Part shown: piece after piece, positions 8,270 through 15,780 of the stretch
Position numbering within the stretch: position 1 is the stretch's first letter
Layout of the letters: every line of letters starts with the position of its first letter
IMG/VR virus record: IMGVR_UViG_3300050011_000298
Span: 1-59,098 of that record
Strand: one strand, 5' to 3'
Length of the DNA: 59,098 nt
Source of the DNA: a virus
Position numbers and translations under genes: made by a program
Notes under the pieces: model-generated
Database searches by the model: none
What the model was told of the DNA's origin: nothing
What the model saw: the letters and a program-made list of their open reading frames with translations, nothing else

Positions 8270-9688
8270 ATGGCTGCGACACCAAACGATATTCAAGGAC
8301 TTCCTGAAGGAGCGGTGCTGAAGCCAATCGCTTCGCAGCCCGCTGTCGACCCATCCCAGATTCAAGGATTGCCCGCTGGCGCCGAGTTACGACCGATTGC
8401 AGGCGCACCCGAAGCGCCGCCTGACACCTCAAGCACGTTGAGTAAGGTCGGTGACTTTGCCAAGGGTATAGGCGAAGGCGCTGTCTCAAGCATGGGGGAG
8501 ACGATTCAATCCTTACCGTGGGTCGGGAAGAGAATCCTATCTCCCGAAGCGATGTCTGCAGAACGCGAATATTTTCGACCAGGCTCGGCGGCTGAGAAGC
8601 ATGGACAGACCACAGGCGACATAGCCGAACCCGTGCTGGAGTTTGTGATGGGCGACGAAGCCCTCAAAGGTTTGGCAATCGCGGACAAAATAGGTATCGC
8701 AGGCAAAATAGCTAAAATAGCTCAAGACTCGCCGTACATCGGCAAAATTCTTCAGCACGGCGTTAACGCTGCCCGTACAGGGACAGTCGGAACGACCGAA
8801 GCACTTGCTAAGGGTGCAACTCTGCCCGAGGCTTTGAAGACGGGCGCGGGTGTCGCGGTCGGTGGAGAAGCGTTGAGCGCCGCTGCAGATGCTGTTGCGG
8901 CCCCCGCAGGGTCAACCGAAGGGTTGATGACGCGGCTGACGAATCCATTTCGAAAATTAATTCAGACGCAGACGGCCAGCCCTGCAGCCGCAGGCGAAGC
9001 TGTATCTCAGCCGATAGCGCAGGCAGGGGTAAAGGCGACGGCCCCGACGGTCGGCGCAAGTTTACGGTCAGGTATTGATGTGGAGACTCCGCTCGCCGCC
9101 GCCAAGAAATTATATCAGACGGTTGACGACGCCGCGAAAACGGACTTCAAAGTTTTGTATGACAAAATGGATGCCGCTCAAGACGCGGCACGTATCGCAG
9201 CGCCTGGGTCGCCTGAAGAGGCGGTTGCTCAACGCAATATTAAAGCCACGCAGGATTCTATCGACGAACATAAAGCCATCGCTGCCCGATCAGGCGTGCC
9301 GAATGTCGACAAGACATTGGCGCAAGCGGATGCGAAATTTGCTGAGACACAAGCCAATAAAGATTTTAACAGCAAGTTTTTCGGGAGTCAGGGTGTGATT
9401 TCGGGGAACGTCGCGCACAGTGTTCCTGAAAAGATTGATGTAGATGCCGCGATTAAAACTTTGGAGAATTTCGATAAGCCGAACAAATTCGGAATTTCTC
9501 GCATGCAGCAGACATCCTTGGGTAAGGATGGAGCGTTCAAATTGAAACAAGTTCTCTACGACGCGCAGAAGGCGGGGCAGACTGCTATGGATTCCCGCGC
9601 ACTTCGGAATACCGTATTGAAATTAGTCGGCATTGGTGGCGGCGTAGCAACAACTGCCGCAGGCGCAGCCTATGAACTTACGAAATAA
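8270..9688 (+). CDS. Internal virion / membrane-active structural protein
   Basis: Encodes 472 residues. It starts with two copies of a short motif (IQGLPEGAVLKPIA and IQGLPAGAELRPIA), then a region with amphipathic, Gly/Ala-rich segments (KVGDFAKGIGEGAVSSMG; VAVGGEALSAAADAVAAPAG) and a long Ala/Asp/Lys helical part. The C-terminus is hydrophobic (LVGIGGGVATTAAGAAYELT). These features resemble the pore- or channel-forming internal proteins that podoviruses eject. It is the last gene of the run; the following minus-strand gene is convergent. The gene cut by the right window edge (58059) has a similar style. Confidence 0.6.
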   Translation: MAATPNDIQGLPEGAVLKPIASQPAVDPSQIQGLPAGAELRPIAGAPEAPPDTSSTLSKVGDFAKGIGEGAVSSMGETIQSLPWVGKRILSPEAMSAEREYFRPGSAAEKHGQTTGDIAEPVLEFVMGDEALKGLAIADKIGIAGKIAKIAQDSPYIGKILQHGVNAARTGTVGTTEALAKGATLPEALKTGAGVAVGGEALSAAADAVAAPAGSTEGLMTRLTNPFRKLIQTQTASPAAAGEAVSQPIAQAGVKATAPTVGASLRSGIDVETPLAAAKKLYQTVDDAAKTDFKVLYDKMDAAQDAARIAAPGSPEEAVAQRNIKATQDSIDEHKAIAARSGVPNVDKTLAQADAKFAETQANKDFNSKFFGSQGVISGNVAHSVPEKIDVDAAIKTLENFDKPNKFGISRMQQTSLGKDGAFKLKQVLYDAQKAGQTAMDSRALRNTVLKLVGIGGGVATTAAGAAYELTK

Positions 9689-9739
9689 CGCCGCCTAACA
9701 GATAAACACAAAAAAAGAATCCCGCAATAAATAAGAAAA

Positions 9740-10138
9740 TCATTTGGTCTCCTGTTCTTTTTGTGCGGCGGCTAGCAGCGCCATTTTTTCACGAGATATA
9801 TCTGCCGCAGTCACCTGGGAGGGAATACGCCCAGATTTAGCGGATACCAGTGCTTCTTGCAGCACGTCTGGAAGACCAAGGGCGGCGAGTTGAGAAGCTA
9901 ACTTTTTTGAGTCGGGGGATATAACGAACACGTCCCATAAGTCTGCGCGAAGGGAATCATCAACATCTGGGACAGCACGTAAAACCGCTGTAGCGGTTGC
10001 AACGATGTTCAGGTCTGCGCTCTCTACAGCGGATCGTTTTTGTTGCATCGTTGCGGTTCGATCTTGGCGCTTCAAATTGCTACTTAGAACGCTTGCAAAT
10101 ATAATACATGCAACAAACACCTGCATTGATCGTTTCAT
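9740..10138 (-). CDS. Small exported or membrane-anchored protein, unknown
   Basis: Encodes 132 residues with an N-terminal hydrophobic segment (MQVFVACIIFASVLSS) preceded by KRS, compatible with a signal peptide or anchor. The remainder is soluble-looking and helical. The start at 10138 overlaps the stop of the upstream gene as ATGA, so translation is probably coupled. No family recognised. It is the last gene of a two-gene unit under the GTAC-type promoter at 10330-10374. Confidence 0.6.
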   Translation of the reverse strand: MKRSMQVFVACIIFASVLSSNLKRQDRTATMQQKRSAVESADLNIVATATAVLRAVPDVDDSLRADLWDVFVISPDSKKLASQLAALGLPDVLQEALVSAKSGRIPSQVTAADISREKMALLAAAQKEQETK

Positions 10139-10311
10139 GACTTCCGCCGTAGAACAGAAATCAAGCCCTCGACTTCGGGACCATCGTTTGCGGTATCCGC
10201 ATCGATGAATTCGCGGTCAATGCGAAAGGCTAGGTCGCGCGCGCCGTACTGCATCAGTGCGGCGATAATCATTGTTCGTTCTACTTCGGTAATTTGAATG
10301 CTGCGTTTCAT
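10135..10311 (-). CDS. 58-residue protein of unknown function
   Basis: Starts at ATG 10309-10311 behind GGAGGCACT, a strong Shine-Dalgarno arrangement shared by several minus-strand genes here. The product begins MKRSIQITEVERTMIIAALM and is rich in charged residues, with no cysteine clusters. Its stop overlaps the next start as ATGA. First gene after the GTAC-type promoter. Confidence 0.7.
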   Translation of the reverse strand: MKRSIQITEVERTMIIAALMQYGARDLAFRIDREFIDADTANDGPEVEGLISVLRRKS

Positions 10312-10329
10312 AGTGCCTCCATGTCCACC

Positions 10330-10374
10330 ATATTACAGGTGTTCCATATCCTCGGTCAATGGTACGAAGGTACT
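10330..10374 (-). promoter_or_regulatory. Sigma-70-like promoter with GTAC palindrome (operator), minus strand
   Basis: Minus strand: AGTACCTTCGTACC (10361-10374) abuts TTGACC (-35, 10354-10359), 18-bp spacer, TAATAT (-10, 10330-10335). The same palindrome-plus-promoter layout recurs at 17565-17608, 20366-20409, 23775-23818 and 24300-24343. Confidence 0.75.
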
Positions 10375-10849
10375 AGAGAAGATTTGCGGAGTCTATCTTT
10401 CGCCATTCTCGAAGGATCGGAGCCAGTTCCATCATCCTAGCATATGAGATGTGGGCACCTTTGATGCGATTACAGGCACCACAACAAGGCACCACATTAT
10501 AGCAACGGTGCCCTTGGGAGTTATCCAGGGCGTCGAGACCAGACCCAAAGATGTTTAGTGTCCCTTGACAATAGTGGCAGGTTTGGTCAGCGACAAGAGC
10601 GCGATAAAACTGGAATCTCCACAGCAAATCATCAACAGGGACATTCTCTTTTTTAAGGATATGTCTTAGAACGTAGTGTTTGTTCTTTGGGGCGGAGTTG
10701 ATTGTTTTTTTGGTTTTCTGAGCCCTTGGTTTTTTGCTGTAATCTCTATTATACTCCCGAGTGTGGGGCACAACGCAGGGCGGGCAATACCTTTGGTTGG
10801 GGCCTAATCTAAGAAAACCTGTTTCGCATCGGATGCATCGAATCATCAT
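10373..10849 (-). CDS. HNH endonuclease
   Basis: About 158 residues from ATG 10849, which has AGAGG 8 bp upstream; an in-frame TTG at 10870 is an alternative. Zinc-ribbon pair at the N-terminus (CIRCE..., CPPC) and a classic HNH core: CHYCQGTLNIFGSGLDALDN, then YNVVPCCGACNRIKGAHISY. This is the C..C - (L/I)D - NV.PCC..CN.(A/I)K pattern of phage homing HNH enzymes. It has its own sigma-70-like promoter upstream (10880-10908). Target unknown. Confidence 0.9.
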   Translation of the reverse strand: MMIRCIRCETGFLRLGPNQRYCPPCVVPHTREYNRDYSKKPRAQKTKKTINSAPKNKHYVLRHILKKENVPVDDLLWRFQFYRALVADQTCHYCQGTLNIFGSGLDALDNSQGHRCYNVVPCCGACNRIKGAHISYARMMELAPILREWRKIDSANLL

Positions 10850-10879
10850 AATAACGACCTCTTTTCGCAACCGACCTAT

Positions 10880-10908
10880 ATTGTATCAAAGTCTCGGTAG
10901 TTCGTCAA
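10880..10908 (-). promoter_or_regulatory. Sigma-70-like promoter of HNH gene
   Basis: Minus strand: TTGACG (10903-10908), 17-bp spacer, TACAAT (10880-10885). A GGTAC half-site (10911-10915) lies just upstream. Confidence 0.7.
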
Positions 10909-10922
10909 GAGTACCAAGAGTT

Positions 10923-10950
10923 TAAGACTTCTTTTTCCATAAGTAGAGGC
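10923..10950 (+). promoter_or_regulatory. GACT-N8-CATAAGT element, copy 2
   Basis: GACT 10926-10929, CATAAGT 10938-10944, followed by AGAGG, which serves as ribosome binding site for the ATG at 10959. It drives the only + strand gene cluster inside the minus block. Confidence 0.75.
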
Positions 10951-10958
10951 GGACTGCC

Positions 10959-11156
10959 ATGGAGAGGTCACCAATTTGCCCCAACTGTCTCTCAAAGAAC
11001 GAAGATATCCACGGGATGATCTATTCGGTTGGGCAAGTTGTCGGCGTACGCTGCAGCGATCTTTGGCATAAAGGTTGGATTTCTGACCCCGATAAGTGGG
11101 TTTTGACTGCCTACGACCAGGAATTTTTAGCAGAACAAAAAGTATCTGCAAGGTGA
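10959..11156 (+). CDS. Small zinc-finger-like protein
   Basis: A 65-residue product beginning with a CPNC pair (MERSPICPNCLSKNEDIHGM) and a later single Cys in VRCSDLWHKGW. The Cys/His arrangement suggests one metal site. First gene after a GACT-N8-CATAAGT element; 4 bp separate it from the next gene. Function unknown. Confidence 0.6.
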   Translation: MERSPICPNCLSKNEDIHGMIYSVGQVVGVRCSDLWHKGWISDPDKWVLTAYDQEFLAEQKVSAR

Positions 11157-11160
11157 TTTT

Positions 11161-11571
11161 ATGGCTGACCAAAACGGAAACGGAATAAACATCGGGTTGG
11201 AAGTTCTGGCGGAACGAATCGCCAACCTCGCGAAAAAATTGGACGAACAGGCTGCCTCCCAAAAAGAAGCCGTTGACGCCGCGCTTATTACATCTCAGAC
11301 CGCTATCACAGTCGCTTTGGCGACGCAGGAAAAAACCGTTAACGCGGCTTTCGCTGCTTCAGAAAAGGCGATTTCGAAGGCTGAAGAATCACAAAAAGAA
11401 TACAACAAAGCGATAGGCGCGCTTCAAAATGATGTGGTGAGTCTCAAGGAATCGCGCTCGCAGTCGAGCGGCAATTCGGGCGGAATTCAGGCCATGTATG
11501 GCTACATCTTTGGTTTTGTCGTGGCCGCTGCGGCTATTGCCGGGGTCGTGTTCACCGCGCTTCATAAGTAA
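11161..11571 (+). CDS. Coiled-coil protein with C-terminal membrane anchor
   Basis: Encodes 136 residues: a long helical heptad-type region (residues about 15-100, LEVLAERIANLAKKLDEQAA and following) and one C-terminal transmembrane helix (YIFGFVVAAAAIAGVVFTAL) with a short HK tail. Preceded by AAGGTGA. Single-anchor coiled-coil proteins near another small helical protein are often lysis-related (holin or spanin type), but no specific family is recognised. Confidence 0.6.
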   Translation: MADQNGNGINIGLEVLAERIANLAKKLDEQAASQKEAVDAALITSQTAITVALATQEKTVNAAFAASEKAISKAEESQKEYNKAIGALQNDVVSLKESRSQSSGNSGGIQAMYGYIFGFVVAAAAIAGVVFTALHK

Positions 11572-11580
11572 AGGGGATTT

Positions 11581-11856
11581 ATGGCGAGCGATTTCGAACT
11601 TCAAGTCATGTCAGAATTATCGGAGATTAAAAGTCTCGCAACCTCGGCGGTCACGTCGTCGCAGGCGATGACTGAGCGGCTGTTTCATCCAGATTCTGGG
11701 GTGATTTCTACGTTGCAATCAGACATCACGGAAATTAAAGACGACCGCAAGACGGATGCGCGGTGGGAAAAAATACACAACGTCTTGCATTATTCTCTCA
11801 CTCCGATAGTGGTTGCGGTGCACGCGACGGCGAGACATCTGGGAATAGATATTTAA
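11581..11856 (+). CDS. Small helical protein, possible lysis or membrane accessory
   Basis: Encodes 91 residues behind AAGGGGATTT. Mostly helical (FELQVMSELSEIKSLATSAV), with a C-terminal moderately hydrophobic stretch (HYSLTPIVVAVHATARHLG) that could associate with a membrane. It ends in convergent overlap (59 bp) with the minus-strand HNH-like gene. The three-gene + cluster is bracketed by minus genes on both sides. Confidence 0.55.
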   Translation: MASDFELQVMSELSEIKSLATSAVTSSQAMTERLFHPDSGVISTLQSDITEIKDDRKTDARWEKIHNVLHYSLTPIVVAVHATARHLGIDI

Positions 11857-12283
11857 GTTGTCGGCGAAGTTTTTGAATTTCAAGCCTCAGTTTTGCAACC
11901 ACTTCTTCTTGCTGGTGTTTGGATCGATGTACCCACTGCAGGTTTTCGGGCATAAATCCAATCAATCGATCCACGATGTGAAGTTGGTAGGTTTTGTCGG
12001 GGCGGCGTCCTAAGTTCGCTATTATCCATTCCGCGCCCGCTCCATAGGACCCACCTTTGTCTGGGTTCCATCCAGCATAAAAAGGCATTCCGCGATAATA
12101 CTGATCCCCATTTCGAATCAGATGGTAGTGAGTGCGAACTGAGATATGTTCGGAATGCGCAGCAATCCATGGGCGTGATCGTTCAGGGTTTTTAGCGTGT
12201 CGAGCACGAGATTCACAACTGCCGCAAATCCCTTTCGCGCGCGCGAGTTTAGGACAACTTGGAGTTATACATACCTTTTTCAT
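11798..12283 (-). CDS. HNH-like protein (possible degenerate homing endonuclease)
   Basis: A 161-residue protein with N-terminal cysteines (CITPSCPKLARAKGICGSC) and an HNH-type core around residues 100-125 (YQLHIVDRLIGFMPENLQWV). This resembles the DRIDN..GY.P.NLRW signature of HNH/AP2 proteins, but the second metal-binding CC..CN motif is missing. A long helical tail follows. Its start overlaps the upstream stop as ATGA. Activity is uncertain. Confidence 0.6.
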   Translation of the reverse strand: MKKVCITPSCPKLARAKGICGSCESRARHAKNPERSRPWIAAHSEHISVRTHYHLIRNGDQYYRGMPFYAGWNPDKGGSYGAGAEWIIANLGRRPDKTYQLHIVDRLIGFMPENLQWVHRSKHQQEEVVAKLRLEIQKLRRQLKYLFPDVSPSRAPQPLSE

Positions 12284-13545
12284 GGCCGACTACCCCAAAA
12301 AGTTTGTTTTATTTTAGGCACGTCCAATTGTATCACGCTGGTGGGATCGGCGTCAATTAGGAATTGTCGCCCAGACGGGAAATCTACGCGAACCTGTACA
12401 CCTTTAGCCGTGATTTTTAGGATGGTTCCGTGGTATCCGCTCGCTGGTCCTGTTAAAATTCGAACGAACTGGCCTACACGACACTTCATAATATGTGAAG
12501 GAGTGTGCTCCGCTATCATTTTGAGGATGTCGGCATGAGGCACCTGAACGGCGTGCAAGTACATCCCTTCGTCATCGCAGATGGTAGACATTTCCCCCAT
12601 CCCACGAATCTTCTGCAGCTTGCGCACTATCGCAGGCGTGACGCTTCTTGCAAATAAATAACCAAAAGTGAGTTCGCCCTCGGCGTTCAGCGGAGCGAAA
12701 ATTTGCGCAGGCTTTTTGCCGAATATTTTCTTACCTTGTTCGCGGAGTGTCGGCATAATCTGCTGCATGCGCCCCTCAGATGAAATTTCCAACATCTCCC
12801 ACGGCGTGTCGCCGAGCGATTCGGTGCGGTTGAAGGATAGCAGCGACGAGGTCTCAGATGGCGGTGCATCGAACCGCAAAGTCTTGACACGGCGATTTCG
12901 TGCCATGCAGCGTTTACTCAACCCCGCACCTGTCAGTGACGCCTGGTGTGTCAAATTGTGAAGATAAGACCCTACTGCTGCAGCACGAAGGTCTTTGCTG
13001 GCCGACAAATGAGCGATAGCAGGTCGGAAGATTTTGCGAATGGCGGGTACAGGTGCTCCGAATGATTTGGCGACGACAGCGTAGTTTTGACTGTTGGCAT
13101 ATGCGAGAATCAGGTCCGTCAGTGATCCGTACGGCGTCGATTCTACGCACTCTTTGCGTAGAATGAAGCGGATAACCTCCGCATCTGGATTTGGCCCCAA
13201 GACGATCAAGGACCCAAGGGCTCTTTCAATTATTCGCAATGATTGCCATACGCGGGTCTGAATGAAGCCATGGACGCGCCCGATGAAACTCTGGGACTTT
13301 CCGAGCAACCAATACTCGGCGAATAACTCTTGAAACTCAGGGCGCAGCCGTTCGAGCAACGGCAGCAACTTCTCAGGATAATCCTGCGCGAATGCTTTGA
13401 AGTCGATCATGCTGCTGGATTCTGGTAAAGTTTCAGCGGACAGATTTGGGTTAATTTCTTGGCGATTGAAAGCCTCGAAACTGGCCGCGTCCGCTACATG
13501 AGTCATGTAGGAATCTGCGCCGCGCGTGTCATCACCTTTGGACAT
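12280..13545 (-). CDS. HTH plus NusG-like KOW-domain protein (putative transcription regulator)
   Basis: About 421 residues from ATG 13545. Residues about 70-110 (FQELFAEYWLLGKSQSFIGR and following) look like a helix-turn-helix. Residues about 288-354 resemble an NGN-like fold (FGYLFARSVTPAIVRKLQKI). Residues about 355-405 are a clear KOW motif (VGQFVRILTGPASGYHGTIL). The NGN+KOW order is that of NusG/antitermination factors; joined to an HTH it suggests a phage regulator of RNA polymerase. An alternative start at 13620 overlaps the SprT-like stop as ATGA, but the added 25 residues are Arg/Trp/Cys-rich and look non-coding; a 24-codon frame in another phase also ends here. The start is therefore uncertain. 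Confidence 0.65.
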   Translation of the reverse strand: MSKGDDTRGADSYMTHVADAASFEAFNRQEINPNLSAETLPESSSMIDFKAFAQDYPEKLLPLLERLRPEFQELFAEYWLLGKSQSFIGRVHGFIQTRVWQSLRIIERALGSLIVLGPNPDAEVIRFILRKECVESTPYGSLTDLILAYANSQNYAVVAKSFGAPVPAIRKIFRPAIAHLSASKDLRAAAVGSYLHNLTHQASLTGAGLSKRCMARNRRVKTLRFDAPPSETSSLLSFNRTESLGDTPWEMLEISSEGRMQQIMPTLREQGKKIFGKKPAQIFAPLNAEGELTFGYLFARSVTPAIVRKLQKIRGMGEMSTICDDEGMYLHAVQVPHADILKMIAEHTPSHIMKCRVGQFVRILTGPASGYHGTILKITAKGVQVRVDFPSGRQFLIDADPTSVIQLDVPKIKQTFWGSRP

Positions 13546-13616
13546 CCGCCTGCGCCAGCAGCCCCAACTCCGTCGCCCGAGGCTGCGCGGGGACCTCCAT
13601 CCACATGAGCGACTCT

Positions 13617-13931
13617 TCATAAAGTTCGGTACCCCTTCTTGGTGTTTTTCGCCTGTCGAACATAGAATTGGACGAGAGCAAAGAAGAGTTTCCCGTGCGG
13701 GAGATTCGGTTCAGCCACATGGCACATCTCGTGGATCAGAACTTTGTGCCAGCGTTTCGTCGAGGCGTTGATGAAGATAATAGGTAGGACAAAATCCTCA
13801 TCCCACATTGTGATACCAAAGTTGTTCGGCATCGTATCGTCGTCAATGAATGAAACCATCGCCTTGGGGAGACGGTTCTGCCACAACAATTTATTGAGAC
13901 GGCGATATTCGACGGCTGGGCTTTGGCTCAT
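13617..13931 (-). CDS. SprT-like zinc metalloprotease domain protein
   Basis: A 104-residue protein with the zinc-protease signature HEMCH at residues 67-71 in the context VLIHEMCHVAEPNLPHGKLF. The HExxH is followed by a histidine ten residues or so later, as in SprT/WLM-type proteins. Upstream strands include FGITMWDED and IIFINAST, which match the beta-hairpin before the SprT helix. It is shorter than cellular SprT and has no C-terminal zinc ribbon. Substrate unknown; SprT-like proteins act on DNA-protein crosslinks in cells. It may overlap the next gene's start as ATGA. Confidence 0.75.
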   Translation of the reverse strand: MSQSPAVEYRRLNKLLWQNRLPKAMVSFIDDDTMPNNFGITMWDEDFVLPIIFINASTKRWHKVLIHEMCHVAEPNLPHGKLFFALVQFYVRQAKNTKKGYRTL

Positions 13932-13962
13932 TTCCTGATACTACGCTGGCCGAGGACGGCTG

Positions 13963-14157
13963 TCAACTGTTTTCTGCGAAGTGCCTCTCGATGCCGTCCC
14001 TGTACTGTTTGCGTCGGGCGGGCTCAGCCTTCCCAGACTCTTGCGGGACGGTCTCGACGCGGTCTTGCCAACCCTCGACACGACCAGGAAGTTTCGGCGG
14101 GAACAGGAACGCCAGAACGCGCGCAACTACAGCAGACTGATTAATTTTATAACGCAT
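13963..14157 (-). CDS. Small basic protein, unknown
   Basis: A 64-residue product from ATG 14157 with GAGAGG 5 bp upstream. Begins MRYKINQSAVVARVLAFLFP and is rich in R, E and P. No family recognised. Last member of a tightly packed run of tiny minus-strand genes (14788 down to 13963). Confidence 0.55.
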   Translation of the reverse strand: MRYKINQSAVVARVLAFLFPPKLPGRVEGWQDRVETVPQESGKAEPARRKQYRDGIERHFAENS

Positions 14158-14166
14158 ATTAGCCTC

Positions 14167-14307
14167 TCATTTCGGGATGTGGCGCGCCGCGCGCGCCGTC
14201 TCCAGTACCATCGCTTGAATTCTATAACGCCAGCCCGCATCATCGGGTCCATCCTGCGTTGTCGTCTCGCCAGAGCGGTTGAAAGTCGGTTCCGCAATCG
14301 TTGACAT
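14167..14307 (-). CDS. Tiny 46-residue protein overlapping its neighbour
   Basis: ATG at 14307 behind GAGGGT. The product begins MSTIAEPTFNRSGETTTQDG and ends LETARAARHIPK. It overlaps the gene 14240-14401 in another frame over 68 bp. The clean Shine-Dalgarno and non-degenerate composition favour a real gene. Confidence 0.5.
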   Translation of the reverse strand: MSTIAEPTFNRSGETTTQDGPDDAGWRYRIQAMVLETARAARHIPK

Positions 14308-14401
14308 ACCCTCGCGGCGCCGCGTCTTCCTTCAGTCGTCGACGCAGGTCGATCAACACTGCGGTGAAAAATCGATCAAACCGTTGCTGTTTGGTTTCCA
14401 T
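14240..14401 (-). CDS. Tiny 53-residue charged protein
   Basis: ATG at 14401 with AAAGGA upstream; begins METKQQRFDRFFTAVLIDLR, helical and highly charged. An in-frame ATG at 14443 is possible but lacks a ribosome binding site. Unknown function. Confidence 0.5.
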   Translation of the reverse strand: METKQQRFDRFFTAVLIDLRRRLKEDAAPRGYVNDCGTDFQPLWRDDNAGWTR

Positions 14402-14564
14402 ATGATCCTTTCGTTTTTCCGAATAGCGGAGTGCGTTGTCCACAGACAGGACATCTCAGCGGTGCCTCGGCGGCAAGCAACTCCATCTTCGGTTGTCCGC
14501 TGCAGATGAATCCAACACAATTACGGTGGACGGCTGTCACTTCATGTGCGAATGTTACGGTCAT
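14376..14564 (-). CDS. Small zinc-ribbon protein
   Basis: A 62-residue protein from ATG 14564 with an ideal GGAGGAAATC leader. A cysteine cluster (CVGFICSG, then CPVCGQRTPLFG) indicates one zinc ribbon. It could bind nucleic acid or a protein partner; nothing more specific can be said. Confidence 0.65.
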   Translation of the reverse strand: MTVTFAHEVTAVHRNCVGFICSGQPKMELLAAEAPLRCPVCGQRTPLFGKTKGSYGNQTATV

Positions 14565-14788
14565 GATTTCCTCCGTCGAGCTAGGATTATTCTTGCCCGC
14601 TTAATGTGGCGGCAAGGGGTGCGACGAAACAGGAACGATTCACACGAGCAAGCCCAACTGCGCCCTTGCTTTGTGACGGTATGATTGACACGGCCAGGGC
14701 GGGATACGCTCTGGACGGTGCCGTAAGCGATGACACCCTTGCGGGGTGCATCGGCGGTTTTCAGACTGAGTACTCTTGGGTTTTTCAT
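14561..14788 (-). CDS. SWIM zinc-finger-like small protein
   Basis: A 75-residue protein with the motif CSCESFLFRRTPCRHIKRA. This fits the CxC...CxH pattern of SWIM zinc fingers, which bind DNA or proteins. The N-terminus (GVIAYGTVQSVSRPGRVNHT) could form the strands that usually precede SWIM. Start ATG 14788 overlaps the upstream stop as TAATGA. Function in the phage unknown. Confidence 0.7.
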   Translation of the reverse strand: MKNPRVLSLKTADAPRKGVIAYGTVQSVSRPGRVNHTVTKQGRSWACSCESFLFRRTPCRHIKRARIILARRRKS

Positions 14789-15195
14789 TATCGTCTCACA
14801 ATCGGCTGACGGATAGAACCGTCAGAGTTATTTTCAAAGCGTCCGTAGCGGAAGCGGTCGCGGACCAGAACAGCAGCGTCGAACGTCGGGTCATAGATAT
14901 CGCCCGACATTTTCTTCCTGTCGACATTGCCATAACCTTTGATGCCGAAGATCAGACCAGACTCGATCTCGACCATGAATGCGCCCGACCCGCCGATGTC
15001 CAGCCGCGCGTACTTCGCGCCGAAGTGCCCGTAAACCTGGTCGGCGGGAAAACTGAAGCCCTCGATGCCGTAATGCTTTCCGTTGACGGCAGCCTGCCAC
15101 GCGGCGAGCACCGTTTCGTAGCGGTCGTACTGGGCTTGCGTGACAAAGGCTGGGATGGTTCCCGAAAGTCCGCCTACTTTGGTGTGTTTGGTCAT
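14788..15195 (-). CDS. Hypothetical 135-residue protein
   Basis: I chose ATG 15195 because GGAGA lies 8-9 bp upstream; an in-frame ATG at 15210 overlaps that site. The product (MTKHTKVGGLSGTIPAFVTQ; later GSGAFMVEIESGLIFGIKGY) is mixed alpha/beta and shows no motif I recognise. The sequence includes a Tyr-rich segment typical of small globular proteins. First gene of the tiny-gene run that extends to 13963; divergent from the tmRNA. Confidence 0.6.
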   Translation of the reverse strand: MTKHTKVGGLSGTIPAFVTQAQYDRYETVLAAWQAAVNGKHYGIEGFSFPADQVYGHFGAKYARLDIGGSGAFMVEIESGLIFGIKGYGNVDRKKMSGDIYDPTFDAAVLVRDRFRYGRFENNSDGSIRQPIVRR

Positions 15196-15216
15196 TTGGT
15201 TGTTCTCCATGCATAC

Positions 15217-15251
15217 ATTCTCTCAAATTCACCCCAGAAACGCAATGGTAC
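15217..15251 (-). promoter_or_regulatory. Sigma-70-like promoter with GTAC half-site, minus strand
   Basis: Minus strand: GTACC half-site (15247-15251), TTGCGT (15240-15245), 17-bp spacer, GAGAAT (15217-15222). The -10 and flanks match the promoter at 24300-24328. Confidence 0.6.
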
Positions 15252-15270
15252 TTTAGTTTAAATTTAGTGC

Positions 15271-15300
15271 TTGACAAGCAGTACGGAGGGTTGGTACTAT
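15271..15300 (+). promoter_or_regulatory. tmRNA promoter with AGTAC-N9-GTACT operator-like repeat
   Basis: TTGACA (15271-15276), 18-bp spacer, TACTAT (15295-15300). Between and overlapping the -10 lie AGTAC (15280-15284) and GTACT (15294-15298) with a 9-bp gap. The same arrangement occurs in the promoter at 24355-24383. Confidence 0.75.
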
Positions 15301-15306
15301 CGGGGT

Positions 15307-15780
15307 GTCACGAAAGTGACTGGTGGAGGACGAAATGGTTCCAGCGAGCGCGCTTGTCGAATGAAGACTATCCCGAGGACTGCAGCCAAGGGATGTGCTC
15401 GGTGTTCGAAAGACGCGCTCGCTGGGGCCGTTCCGCCCCAAAATTACGACCGTAAAACGGCTGGGGCTACTCATTTGGACGGGGCTGCAAAGCCCCCAGG
15501 TCCACCCTGCCGTCCAGCACGGATGTTCGGATGCCCAAAGGGCCGACGATCTAACCACTGGGCGGTACGGTGGGCCTGAATTAGTTTCGACAGATGAGAA
15601 TAGTGACAGTGCTTGTTCGGTTCGTCCTGACAACGACGTAAAACTAGATCAAACCTAAATGCGAAAACTAAACTCGCACAGGTTGTGATGTTCGCCAGTC
15701 GCACAAACGTGGCTTCGGCCCGACGTTTGGCAATGGCAGCATAACCACCGCCCGAGGTCGCCCGAAAGGTGGCCTCGGGA
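15307..15780 (+). ncRNA. ssrA: Circularly permuted (two-piece) tmRNA
   Basis: The gene order is permuted: the acceptor (3') piece comes first, then an intervening segment (about 15508-15571), then the coding (5') piece. GGGCCTG (15572-15578) pairs with CAGGTCC (15497-15503), giving a 7-bp acceptor stem with the G3-U70 wobble and A73 discriminator that identify alanine acceptors; ACC follows. GAATTAGTTTCGACAG is the D-domain signature. Helix P2 pairs AGATGAG (15592-15598) and TAGT (15601-15604) with GCTACTCATTT (15466-15476). GGAC precedes the T arm (15481-15496), as in standard tmRNA. A 12-bp perfect long-range stem joins the segments near 15340 and 15420. The tag frame (15661-15744) begins AKTKLAQVVM and ends SARRLAMAA-stop. 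Oddities: the T loop lacks TTC, and the encoded end is ACCC rather than ACCA. A strong hairpin (15751-15779) ends the gene. Confidence 0.88.
15661..15744 (+). other. Proposed tmRNA tag reading frame (27 codons)
   Basis: Resume codon GCG at 15661 and stop TAA at 15742-15744. The terminal residues RRLAMAA resemble proteolysis tags ending in A-x-A-A. A UUCG-capped hairpin (15704-15729, stems CAAACGT/ACGTTTG and GGC/GCC) lies inside the frame. The length is long compared with bacterial tags but similar to long tags known from some phage tmRNAs. The exact resume codon is an inference. Confidence 0.6.

Noticed and set aside
15271-15658. Open reading frames covering the tmRNA acceptor part
   Set aside because: No ribosome binding sites. 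RNA helices with covarying-type wobble pairs explain the region better.
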